From: CAWIMX01 sp963792785
GTDB taxonomy: Bacteria > Acidobacteriota > Vicinamibacteria > Vicinamibacterales > CAVVIG01
DNA length: 64,000 nt
Assembly: GCA_963792785.1 (NCBI GenBank)
Contig: CAWBXO010000001.1
Location: forward strand, 1,426,001 to 1,490,000
Direction of reading: 5' to 3'
A program made the translations under genes and the position numbers. The notes below the pieces were generated by a model that was given only the letters and a program-made list of their open reading frames with translations, searched no databases and was not told the origin of the DNA. Below, piece by piece: positions 51,619 to 59,614 of the stretch (position 1 is the first letter of the stretch; each line of letters starts with the position of its first letter).

Positions 51619-52536
51619 ATGCCGGCCTGTCATCACCGTTTCACGGGTCTCGCCCGGGTGGCGCTCGTCGTGGCGGCGGCCGCCGTGCTCGCGGCGCCCC
51701 TCGCCGCGCAGCGCGGTCAGGACTTCAGCCAGGTCCAGATCACGACGACGCAGCTCGCGCCGAACTTCTACACGCTCGAGGGCTCGGGCGGCACGATCGG
51801 CGTGCTCGCCGGGCCGGACGGCGTGTTCATGGTCGACTCGCAGTACGCGCCGCTCACCGAGAAGATCGTCGCGGCCATCGGCAAGATCTCGAGCCGGCCG
51901 ATCAAATTCCTGGTCAACACGCACGTCCACCCGGATCACACCGGCGGCGACGAGAACTTCGGGAAGATGGGCGTGACGATCCTCGCGCGCGACGAACTGC
52001 GCGAGCGGCTCGCGAATCCGGGCGGGGGCCGCGCCGGCCAGCCGCCGGCCGCGCTGCCGGTGATCACCTACCAGGGCCAGGTGACCGTGCACATGAACGG
52101 CGAAGACATCCGTCTGATCCCGGTGCCGCACGCCCACACGGACGGCGACACGATGATCTACTTCCCCGTCTCGAACGTGATCATGACGGGGGACTTCTTC
52201 CGCTCGCTGGGGTATCCGTTCTTCGACCTGAACAACGGCGGGTCGCTGCCGGGCGTCGTCGACGGCCTGAACCAGATCATCGCGCTGGCGAAGCCCGACA
52301 CCAAGATCGTCCCCGGCCACGGCGTGGTGGTGGACAAGACGGCCATCGCGGCGCACCGCGACATGATCCTTGCCGTGAAAGCCGCGGTCGCGCCGATGGT
52401 GGCGCGCGGCGACACGGTCGAGCAGGTAATCGCGGCCAAGCCGACGGCCGCCTACGACGCGCGCGTGCCGCAGGGACCGGAAACATCGGAGCGCTTCATC
52501 CGCGCACTGTACGCAGAGATCAACGCCGGTCACTAA
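51619..52536 (+). CDS. Exported metallo-beta-lactamase-fold hydrolase
   Basis: 305 residues with a signal peptide (VALVVAAAAVLAAPLAAQ). Zinc motifs are complete: HVHPDH near 107-112, His in PHAHTDGD near 176, Asp in MTGDFF, and His in VPGHGVV near 234. The pattern fits periplasmic MBL hydrolases of the quinoprotein-relay or B3-like group; beta-lactamase activity is not implied. Probably co-transcribed with the VOC gene. The stop TAA touches the start of the large inverted repeat at 52535. Confidence 0.88.
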   Translation: MPACHHRFTGLARVALVVAAAAVLAAPLAAQRGQDFSQVQITTTQLAPNFYTLEGSGGTIGVLAGPDGVFMVDSQYAPLTEKIVAAIGKISSRPIKFLVNTHVHPDHTGGDENFGKMGVTILARDELRERLANPGGGRAGQPPAALPVITYQGQVTVHMNGEDIRLIPVPHAHTDGDTMIYFPVSNVIMTGDFFRSLGYPFFDLNNGGSLPGVVDGLNQIIALAKPDTKIVPGHGVVVDKTAIAAHRDMILAVKAAVAPMVARGDTVEQVIAAKPTAAYDARVPQGPETSERFIRALYAEINAGH

Positions 52537-52747
52537 CCACGAGACTCAGAGCTCACAGAGATCGGCTCCGACGCGTCCGGCCTGCGAAGCAGGCCTGGAG
52601 CGAGAACACGAAAGGCCGACTCGGATAAGACCCAGGAAGTGATGGTCTTGTCCGAGTCGGCCTTTCGTGTTCTCGCGGGCCGCCTCCGGCGGCCCGCGTC
52701 GGAGCCGTCGGTCGCGATCGCCTCTGCGCCTCTGCGCCTCGGTGGTT
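52535..52747. repeat. Large branched inverted repeat (three-hairpin element)
   Basis: The outer ends are AACCACGAGACTCAGAG and its imperfect complement ending GGTGGTT. An inner 12-bp closing stem pairs GGCTCCGACGCG (52564-52575) with CGCGTCGGAGCC (52695-52706). It encloses three hairpins: GGCCTGC-GAA-GCAGGCC, a central 31-base stem (52602-52632 with 52644-52674, one mismatch, 11-base loop), and GGGCCGCC-TCC-GGCGGCCC. No gene is seen in the 52537-52839 gap otherwise. It lies between convergent genes. Confidence 0.9.
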
Positions 52748-52839
52748 GTTTGTGTCCGCGGCTGATCTATTGGCGGCGCCGGTCGGGCTGCATCTGCAGG
52801 TTCACGCCGTCCTTCAGGACGCTGACGCCAATTTGCGCG

Positions 52840-53637
52840 TCACCAGGGTTCTTTGCCCGCGACTCGGTACTGCACGACGTAGCGGGACTTGATGTAGTCG
52901 TAGTCGGCGGCCAGCCGGGCCGCAATCGCCTTCATCTCGGCCGGTAAGCCGGTCACGGCAGCCAGCGCGTCGTACTTGCCGCCGGTGTTCTGCACGAGGT
53001 TCAGCGACACCTGCGCGGTCGAGATCGTCCCCGTCACGCTGCTCCCGCGGTGCTGCAGGACCGCCGCGTGCACGGACGCGCCCGAGGCGACCAGCTCCTT
53101 CACGAACGTGTCCCACTCCTCCTGCCGCGTCGCGTTGCTGCCCTCGGCGCCGTCCGTCGTCACGATCACGAACACCGGCCAGCGATCCGACGCCTTCCGC
53201 AGGAAGCGACCCCAGGACTCCCGCAGCGAGTCGAGCAGGACGGTGGCCGATCCCTTGTCCGGGAAGATCTGGTCGATGTCCTTGTGCAGCTTCTCGTGAT
53301 CGGTCGTCTCCTTCTCGCGCACGCGAAGCTGGCGCCCGGTCGTGATGAGCACCACCTCGTGCTCCGGCTGGAGGCCGTCGACGAAGGCGTGCAGGCCCTC
53401 CCGGAGCTGCGTGGTGATCAGCTGCGTCTCGTCGCCGTTGTCCACGAGCAGCACGATGCGCATCGGGTCGTCGGCGAGACTCGCGCGCGTGATCTTCCGC
53501 GCCGCGTTGTCCTCGGTCAGCGTGAAGTCCTCCGGCGTGAGGTCCGTCACGGGCTGGTTGGCGGCGTCGAACACCCCGACCCAGAGCTGCCTGGTCGTCT
53601 GCGCGCGCGCGGGGCCCGCGCCGCCGAGCAGCATCAC
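52840..53637 (-). CDS. VWFA-related protein, start region uncertain
   Basis: 265 residues from a GTG, with the VWFA-related pattern LWVGVFDAANQPVTDLTPEDFTLTEDN followed by a VWA domain (MRIVLLVDNGDETQLI near 61-76, FVIVTTDGAEGSN). The MIDAS is atypical: DNGDE instead of DxSxS. The predicted start leaves only a truncated signal (MMLLGGAGPARAQ). An ATG at 53680 in another frame (MQRMHGRAVAAVV) would supply the missing n- and h-regions if one base between 53637 and 53680 were surplus, so a further indel is suspected. Probably periplasmic; related to the VWA gene at 4853. Confidence 0.72.
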   Translation of the reverse strand: MMLLGGAGPARAQTTRQLWVGVFDAANQPVTDLTPEDFTLTEDNAARKITRASLADDPMRIVLLVDNGDETQLITTQLREGLHAFVDGLQPEHEVVLITTGRQLRVREKETTDHEKLHKDIDQIFPDKGSATVLLDSLRESWGRFLRKASDRWPVFVIVTTDGAEGSNATRQEEWDTFVKELVASGASVHAAVLQHRGSSVTGTISTAQVSLNLVQNTGGKYDALAAVTGLPAEMKAIAARLAADYDYIKSRYVVQYRVAGKEPW

Positions 53638-53791
53638 CGCCGACCACCGCCGCCACCGCCCGTCCGTGCATCCTCTGCATGGCTCGCTCCTTCACTGGCC
53701 TCCTGGCCCCCGAACGCGCCCCCAGTGTAGGGCCCGGCGCGCATCCCCCCAACCTCTTTCTACCGGCCTGGCCACGGGATAAAATCGCTCC

Positions 53792-54502
53792 GTGAGCGAC
53801 GGCGCCGTCTTCCGCGTGCGAGGCCTGACGAAGGTCTACCACATGGGCGAGGTCGACGTGCACGCCCTCCGCGGGATCGATCTCGATCTCCTTCAGGGCG
53901 AGGTCCTCGTCCTCCTCGGTCCCTCGGGCAGCGGCAAGTCCACCCTCCTCAACATCGTCGGCGGTCTCGACTCGGCGAGTTCGGGCACCGTCGTGTACCG
54001 CGACCGCGACCTCACCGCCGCGACCGACGCCGAGCTCACCGAGTTCCGCCGGCACAGCGTCGGGTTCATCTTCCAGTTCTACAACCTGATCCCGAGCCTG
54101 ACCGCCAAGGAGAACGTCGAGCTTGTCACCGAGATTGCGCCCGATCCGATGCCCGCCGCCGACGCGCTCCGCCTCGTCGGCCTCGGCGACCGCCTCGACC
54201 ACTTTCCCGCGCAGCTCTCGGGCGGCGAGCAGCAGCGCGTCGCCATCGCGCGCGCCATCGCCAAGCGGCCCGACGTGCTGCTCTGCGACGAGCCCACCGG
54301 CGCGCTCGACATCCACACCGGCGCCGTCGTCCTCGACGCGATCCTGCGCGTGAACGATGAGCTCAAGACGACCGTCGCGATCATCACGCACAACGCCGCC
54401 ATCGCGGGCCTCGCCGACCGCGTCGTGACGATGTCCGACGGGCGGATCGCGAGCGAGAAGCGCAACGCCGAGCGGCAGGCCGTGGCCGCGATCGCCTGGT
54501 GA
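53792..54502 (+). CDS. ABC transporter ATP-binding protein (MacB/LolD type)
   Basis: 236 residues from a GTG. Walker A is GPSGSGKST near 45-53, Q-loop FQFYNLIPSLTA, signature LSGGEQQRVAIARA near 144-157, Walker B VLLCDEPTGALD near 166-177, and H-loop ITHN. Typical of exporters pairing with FtsX-type permeases. It is followed after 4 bases by the permease and then the adaptor, a complete MacAB-like exporter. Confidence 0.94.
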   Translation: MSDGAVFRVRGLTKVYHMGEVDVHALRGIDLDLLQGEVLVLLGPSGSGKSTLLNIVGGLDSASSGTVVYRDRDLTAATDAELTEFRRHSVGFIFQFYNLIPSLTAKENVELVTEIAPDPMPAADALRLVGLGDRLDHFPAQLSGGEQQRVAIARAIAKRPDVLLCDEPTGALDIHTGAVVLDAILRVNDELKTTVAIITHNAAIAGLADRVVTMSDGRIASEKRNAERQAVAAIAW

Positions 54503-54506
54503 CCTG

Positions 54507-56870
54507 ATGCTGGCCATCAACCGCAAGCTCGTGCGCGACCTCTGGCACACGCGGAGCCAGGCCCTGGCCATCGCGTCGGTCGTCGGCGCCGGCGTGGCCA
54601 TGTTCGTGCTGATGATCAGCACGTTCGAGTCGCTCAGCCTGACCCAGCAGCAGTACTACCAGCGCTACCGCTTCGCCGACGTGTTCGCGTCGCTGCGCCG
54701 CGCGCCGCTCTCGCTGGCCGGCGACATTGCCGCCATCCCCGGCGTCGCGTCCAGCGCCGAGCGCGTCGTCGTCGACGTGGCGCTCGACGTGCCGGGCCTC
54801 CCGGCGCCCGCGTCGGGCCGCCTCATCTCCGTCCCTGAAGAGGGCCGGCCGCCGCTGAACGACATCTTCCTGCGCGAGGGCCGCTACGTCGAGCCGTACC
54901 GCGAGAACGAAGTCCTCGTGAGCGAGAACTTCGCCATCGCCAACAACCTCCATCCCGGCGACTCCGTCGTCGCGGTGATCAACGGCCGCCGCCGCGCGCT
55001 CGACATCGTCGGCGTGGCCCTCTCGCCGGAGTACGTCTACGCGATCCGGCCGGGCGAACTCGTCGCCGACGACGCGCGGTTCGGGATCTTCTGGATGGAC
55101 CGCAAGGCGCTGGCGACGGCGTTCCAGATGGAGGGCGGCTTCAACGACGTGGCCCTGACGCTCATGCGCGGCGCCGACGAGCACGAGGTGATCCGCCGGC
55201 TCGACCAGCTGCTCGAGCCGTACGGCGGACTGGGGGCCATCCCGCGCGCGCAGCAGTTCTCGCACTTCTTTCTCGACAGCGAGATCACCTCGCTCCGCGC
55301 CATGGGGCAGATCGTGCCCGTGATCTTCCTCGCGGTGGCGGCGTTTCTGCTGAACGTGGTGCTGACGCGGCTCGTGGCGCTCCAGCGCGAGCAGATCGCG
55401 GCGCTCAAGGCGCTCGGGTACGCCAACCTCGAGATCGGCTGGCACTTCGTGAAGTGGAGCCTGGCCGTGGCGCTCGTGGGCGCCGTGATGGGAACCGTGG
55501 CCGGCGCGGTGCTCGGCCGCGCCTTCACGCTCTTCTACACGAACTTCTTCCACTTCCCCATCCTCGCCTACTACCTCCGGCCGTCGGTCGTGGTCGAAGG
55601 GACGGCGGTGGCGCTCGCCGCGGCGGTCGTCGGGGCGATCGGGGCGGTGCGGCGCGTGGTGACGCTGCCGCCCGCCGAGGCGATGCGTCCCGAGCCGCCC
55701 GCCCGCTACACCGTGAGCTGGATCGAGCGCGCGGGCGTCGGCGCCTGGCTGTCGCAGCCGGCGCGGATCGTGCTGCGCAACCTCCAGCGGCATCCGGGAC
55801 GCGCCGCGCTGTCGGCGCTCGGTATCGCGTTCGGCGGCGCCATGATTATCGTCGGCACCTTCACGATCGACTCGATCGACGAGGTGATGGACACGCAGTA
55901 CAACGTGGCGCAGGTCTACGACGCGGCCGTGACCTTCAACCTGCCCGTGTCGGCTCGCGCGGCCGACGAGGCCGCCCGGCTGCCCGGCGTGATCCGCGCT
56001 GAAGGGTTCCGCGCCGTGCCCGCCCGCCTGCGCGTCGGGACCCGGAGCCGGTCGGTCTCGATCCTCGGCCTGCCCGAGCATCCGGCGCTCAACCGTGTGG
56101 TCGACGCCTCGCTCGCGCGCGTCGACATGCCGCCGCAGGGCCTGGTGCTCTCCGCCGAGCTCGGCAAGATCCTCGGCGTGGGCCGCGGCGACGAGGTCAC
56201 CGTGGAAGTGCTCGAGGGCGCGCGCCCCGTGCGCACGGCCGCCGTGGCCGAGCTCGTCGACGAGTTCATGGGCACCAACGTCTACATGCGCATCGACGCG
56301 CTGCACGCGCTGATGCGCGAGGGCCGGAGCCTGTCGGGCGTCTACCTGGCCGTGGACAAGCCGGCGCTGCCGGCGCTCTACCGCGAACTGAAGGAGACGC
56401 CCGCCGTCGCCGGCGTGAGCCTGCGCCAGGCGGCCATCGACAGCTTCCGCAACACCGTGGCCCAGTCGATCGAGATCACGCGCCTGGTGACCATCGTCTT
56501 CGCGTCGATCATCGCCTTCGGCGTGGTCTACAACACGGCGCGCATCGCGCTCTCCGAGCGGGGCCGCGAGCTGGCGACGTTGCGCGTGATAGGGTTTACG
56601 CGAGGTGAGATCGCCTACGTGCTGCTCGGCGAGCTGGCCCTGGTCACCTTGGCGGCCTTGCCGATCAGCATGGGGATCGGCTACGGCCTCGCGGCGCTCA
56701 CGGTGAAGGCGTACGAGACCGAGGTGTACCGGCTGCCGCTGTCGGTCACGCCGCATACCTACGCCGTGTCGGCGCTGGCGACGCTCGCGGCCGCCGCCGT
56801 GTCGGCGCTCATCGTGCGCCGGCGGCTGAATCATCTGGATCTGATCGCGGTGCTGAAGACGAGGGAGTAG
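54507..56870 (+). CDS. FtsX-family ABC transporter permease
   Basis: 787 residues. An N-terminal helix (ALAIASVVGAGVAMFVLMIST) is followed by a large periplasmic MacB-like domain, a three-helix FtsX block (VIFLAVAAFLLNVVLTRLVALQREQIAALKALGY through LAAAVVGAIGAVRRV), a second helix and periplasmic domain (ALGIAFGGAMIIVGTF), and a C-terminal FtsX block (VTIVFASIIAFGVVYNTARIALSERGRELATLRVIGFTRGE). It works with the ATPase upstream and the adaptor 6 bases downstream. Substrate unknown. Confidence 0.92.
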   Translation: MLAINRKLVRDLWHTRSQALAIASVVGAGVAMFVLMISTFESLSLTQQQYYQRYRFADVFASLRRAPLSLAGDIAAIPGVASSAERVVVDVALDVPGLPAPASGRLISVPEEGRPPLNDIFLREGRYVEPYRENEVLVSENFAIANNLHPGDSVVAVINGRRRALDIVGVALSPEYVYAIRPGELVADDARFGIFWMDRKALATAFQMEGGFNDVALTLMRGADEHEVIRRLDQLLEPYGGLGAIPRAQQFSHFFLDSEITSLRAMGQIVPVIFLAVAAFLLNVVLTRLVALQREQIAALKALGYANLEIGWHFVKWSLAVALVGAVMGTVAGAVLGRAFTLFYTNFFHFPILAYYLRPSVVVEGTAVALAAAVVGAIGAVRRVVTLPPAEAMRPEPPARYTVSWIERAGVGAWLSQPARIVLRNLQRHPGRAALSALGIAFGGAMIIVGTFTIDSIDEVMDTQYNVAQVYDAAVTFNLPVSARAADEAARLPGVIRAEGFRAVPARLRVGTRSRSVSILGLPEHPALNRVVDASLARVDMPPQGLVLSAELGKILGVGRGDEVTVEVLEGARPVRTAAVAELVDEFMGTNVYMRIDALHALMREGRSLSGVYLAVDKPALPALYRELKETPAVAGVSLRQAAIDSFRNTVAQSIEITRLVTIVFASIIAFGVVYNTARIALSERGRELATLRVIGFTRGEIAYVLLGELALVTLAALPISMGIGYGLAALTVKAYETEVYRLPLSVTPHTYAVSALATLAAAAVSALIVRRRLNHLDLIAVLKTRE

Positions 56871-56876
56871 CCGAGC

Positions 56877-58100
56877 GTGGCGACACTGAACAAATCGGGC
56901 CGGCGGCGGGCGGTGATGTGGACCCTGGGCGTGGTCTTCGTGGGCGCCATCGTCTGGGTCGCGTTCCGTCCAAGGCCCGTGCCCGTGGACACGGCCGCCG
57001 TCACCCGCGGCGCGCTCCAGGTGACCATCGACCAGGAAGGCCGGACCCGCGTGCACGACCGCTACGTGGTGTCGGCGCCCGTCGCCGGCCGCGTGCTGCG
57101 CGTCGAGCTCGAGCCCGGCGATCCGGTCGAGGCCGGGAAGACGGTCGTCGCGACCTTTCTGCCCGGCGCCTCGCCGTTACTCGACGCCCGCACCCGCGCC
57201 GAAACGGAAGCGCGCGTCCGCGCGGCGGAGGCCGCCGTGAGCCAGGCGCGCGCCGCCCTGGCCGAGGCCCGAGGCCGGCTGGAGCTCGCCGAGCGCGAAC
57301 GCGCGCGCACGACCGAGCTGTTCGACCAGAAAGTCGTGCCGCAGGCGTCGCTCGACCAGGCGGAGACCGCCGCCAAGACCGCGGCCGAATCCGTGGCGGC
57401 CGCCAACGCGGCGGTGACGGCCGCCGAGCATCAGGCCGACGCCACCCGCGCGTCGCTCGTCGAGCTCGACCCGTCGCGCGGGGCCTCGAGCGCCAGGCCG
57501 ACGACGATGCGCAGCCCGGTGGACGGCGTCGTGCTCCAGCGCCTGCACGAAAGCGAGGCCGTCGTCCCCGCGGGCGAGCCGATCGTCGCGATCGGCAACC
57601 CGGCGGACCTCGAGGTCGTGGCCGACTACCTGTCGACCGACGCGGTGAAGATCCAGGCCGGCATGCCCGCGATCATCGACCGCTGGGGCGGCGACCACCC
57701 GCTCGACGCGCGCGTGCGCCTCGTCGAGCCGTTCGGCTTCGTGAAGATCTCGGCCCTCGGCGTCGAGGAGCAGCGCGTGAACGTGATTCTGGCGCTCGCC
57801 GATCCGCGCAGCGTCTGGGAAACGCTCGGCGACGGATATCGCGTGGAAGCGCGCGTCGTGCTGTGGCAGGGCGATTCGGTGCTGAAGGTGCCGGCGAGCG
57901 CGCTCTTCCGTCAGGGCGACGGCTGGGCGGTGTTCGTGGCCGACGCCGGCCGCGCGCGGCTCCGGACGGTCACCATCGGGCACCAGACCGGCGTCGAGGC
58001 CGAGGTCCTGGACGGCCTCGCCGAAGGCGACATCGTGCTCGTGCACCCGTCGGACAGCGTCGTGGACGGCGTGCAGATTGAATCCAGAGGAGGGGCGTGA
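56877..58100 (+). CDS. HlyD/MacA-type membrane-fusion adaptor
   Basis: 407 residues from a GTG. One N-terminal membrane helix (VMWTLGVVFVGAIVWVAF) is followed by a split lipoyl domain (GRVLRVELEPGDPVEAGKTVVATF near 60-83 and MRSPVDGVVLQRLHESEAVV), a coiled-coil hairpin near 100-185, and a beta-barrel with membrane-proximal end (VPASALFRQGDGWAVFV). It links the FtsX permease to an outer-membrane channel. The stop overlaps the next gene by GTGA. Confidence 0.9.
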   Translation: MATLNKSGRRRAVMWTLGVVFVGAIVWVAFRPRPVPVDTAAVTRGALQVTIDQEGRTRVHDRYVVSAPVAGRVLRVELEPGDPVEAGKTVVATFLPGASPLLDARTRAETEARVRAAEAAVSQARAALAEARGRLELAERERARTTELFDQKVVPQASLDQAETAAKTAAESVAAANAAVTAAEHQADATRASLVELDPSRGASSARPTTMRSPVDGVVLQRLHESEAVVPAGEPIVAIGNPADLEVVADYLSTDAVKIQAGMPAIIDRWGGDHPLDARVRLVEPFGFVKISALGVEEQRVNVILALADPRSVWETLGDGYRVEARVVLWQGDSVLKVPASALFRQGDGWAVFVADAGRARLRTVTIGHQTGVEAEVLDGLAEGDIVLVHPSDSVVDGVQIESRGGA

Positions 58101-58852
58101 TGGCGACAGCGATGGGACTGCGTTCGGGGAACCCGGCGCTCGGCGCGGACACATTCGCGCGGTTCGGCCCGGTGGCGGACCGCGAGGCGATGACGATCGG
58201 CGGCACGGTCAACAAGACCGCCCTCGCGCTGCTGATCCTCGTCGCGACGGCGTCCTACGTGTGGAGCCGCGGCGTCGACGGGTCGCTGGGCGTCTGGATC
58301 GGCGTCGGGGGCATCGGCGGCTTCATCCTGGCCATCGCCACCGTCTTCAAGCCGACGTGGGCGCCGATGACGACGCCCGTCTACGCGGCGGCCGAGGGCC
58401 TGCTGCTCGGCGGTATCTCGGTCGGCTTCAACAGCCTGTATCCAGGCATCGTGAGCCAGGCGGTCTTCCTCACGTTCGGCACGCTCGGCGCGCTGCTCCT
58501 CGCCTACCGATCCGGCATGATCCGGGCGACCGAAAACTTCAAGCTCGGCGTCGTCGCCGCGACCGGCGGGATCGCGCTGATGTACGTCGCCAGCTTCATC
58601 CTCGGCTTCTTCGGGGTGAACATTCCGCTGATCAATTCGAGCGGCACCTGGGGCATCCTCTTCAGCCTCTTCGTCGTCGTGATCGCGGCGCTGAACCTCG
58701 TGCTCGATTTCGATTTCATCGAGCAGGGCGCGGCGCGGCGGGCGCCGAAGTACATGGAGTGGTACGGCGCGTTCGGCCTGCTCGTCACGCTCGTGTGGCT
58801 CTACCTGGAAATCCTCCGACTGCTCGCGAAACTGCAGGACCGCCGGAGCTGA
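58097..58852 (+). CDS. Bax-inhibitor-1/YccA-family membrane protein
   Basis: 251 residues. The GTG at 58097 overlaps the adaptor stop; an ATG at 58100 is the alternative. Seven membrane helices (TALALLILVATASYVW, GVGGIGGFILAIATVF, GILFSLFVVVIAALNLVLDF and others). Family motifs MTTPVYAAAEGLLLGGISVGFN and the C-terminal DFDFIEQGAARRAPKYMEWYGAFGLLVTLVWLYLEILRLL. BI-1 proteins form pH-sensitive calcium leak channels in some bacteria. Coupling to a MacAB-like exporter is unusual. Confidence 0.9.
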   Translation: MMATAMGLRSGNPALGADTFARFGPVADREAMTIGGTVNKTALALLILVATASYVWSRGVDGSLGVWIGVGGIGGFILAIATVFKPTWAPMTTPVYAAAEGLLLGGISVGFNSLYPGIVSQAVFLTFGTLGALLLAYRSGMIRATENFKLGVVAATGGIALMYVASFILGFFGVNIPLINSSGTWGILFSLFVVVIAALNLVLDFDFIEQGAARRAPKYMEWYGAFGLLVTLVWLYLEILRLLAKLQDRRS

Positions 58853-58872
58853 GCGGCGCCGTCTTCGGGCAT

Positions 58873-58901
58873 TTGACAGCACCGCAATGGTTGTTTAGAA
58901 T
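58873..58901 (+). promoter_or_regulatory. Near-consensus sigma-70 promoter for the ectoine operon
   Basis: TTGACA (58873-58878), a 17-base spacer, then TAGAAT (58896-58901). This is the best promoter match noticed in the window and stands out in the GC-rich background. The predicted start point is near 58908, about 150 bases before the ectA ATG, so the operon has a long leader. Confidence 0.75.
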
Positions 58902-58910
58902 CTCATGGAT

Positions 58911-58924
58911 GTTTGAGTTCAAAC
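58911..58924 (+). promoter_or_regulatory. Palindrome at the ectoine transcription start
   Basis: GTTTGA-GT-TCAAAC: two 6-base complementary halves separated by 2 bases, starting about 3 bases after the predicted start point. MarR-type EctR/CosR regulators of ectoine genes bind palindromes overlapping the -10/start region, so an operator is plausible. No regulator gene is in the window. Confidence 0.5.
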
Positions 58925-59059
58925 GATCCTCGTTCGTGAATCACGGACGCGGCGTGTTCTAGCAGCGGGTCGGTTCGTCCTTTTCTTCTTTCTTCACCCG
59001 TTTCTTTACCGGTAACTGTCCGCGCGCGCTCCACGCCACGTGGCGCTGGCGGCGCATGC

Positions 59060-59614
59060 ATGGAGGCGATGAGCACACTGGAGGCTCGGCGGCGGCACGT
59101 CTGTTCAGCGCCTGACCACGTCACGGTCCGGCGGCCGCGACCCGGCGACGCGGTGCGGATCCATGCGCTCGTGGCGGCGTGTCCGCCGCTCGATCTGAAC
59201 TCGGTCTACGCCTATCTGCTCGTGGGCACGCATTTCGCGGGCACGTCGGCCGTGGCCGAACGCGACGGGGCCATCGTCGGCTTCGTGTCGGGCTACCGGG
59301 AGCCCGCCGCGCCGTACACGCTCTTCATCTGGCAGGTCGCCGTCGCCGCGGACGCCCGCGGCCTCGGCCTCGGCCGGCGGCTGCTCGACGCCGTGCTGGC
59401 GCGTCCCGCCTGCCGGGACGTGCGCCACCTCGAGACGACGATCACCCCGTCGAACGAACCGTCGTGGAAGCTGTTCGCCTCGCTGGCGCGCGAGAGGGGC
59501 GCGCCCGCGGTGCGATCCACGCTGTTCGACACCCGTGCGTTTGGCGACACGTCACACGAAGAGGAAACACTCTTGCGGATCGGTCCACTTGTCGGGCCCC
59601 ACGGAGGATCATGA
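59060..59614 (+). CDS. ectA: L-2,4-diaminobutyrate acetyltransferase
   Basis: 184 residues. It acetylates diaminobutyrate to N-gamma-acetyl-DABA in ectoine synthesis. The GNAT fold has EctA-specific motifs: CPPLDLNSVYAYLLVGTHFAGTS near 41-63, YREPAAPYTLFIWQVAV near 80-96, acetyl-CoA loop ARGLGLGRRLL near 99-109, and ETTITPSNEPSWKLF. ATGs at 59060 and 59069 are both possible starts. It overlaps ectB by ATGA. Confidence 0.95.
   Translation: MEAMSTLEARRRHVCSAPDHVTVRRPRPGDAVRIHALVAACPPLDLNSVYAYLLVGTHFAGTSAVAERDGAIVGFVSGYREPAAPYTLFIWQVAVAADARGLGLGRRLLDAVLARPACRDVRHLETTITPSNEPSWKLFASLARERGAPAVRSTLFDTRAFGDTSHEEETLLRIGPLVGPHGGS

Noticed and set aside
52535..52839. Insertion sequence remnant
   Set aside because: No transposase frame, no target-site duplication noticed; a MITE-type origin is left open under the finding for this element.
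58903..59124. Minus-strand gene of 73 codons upstream of ectA
   Set aside because: It lies over the ectoine promoter and leader, has no recognisable domain and is not preceded by a convincing start.
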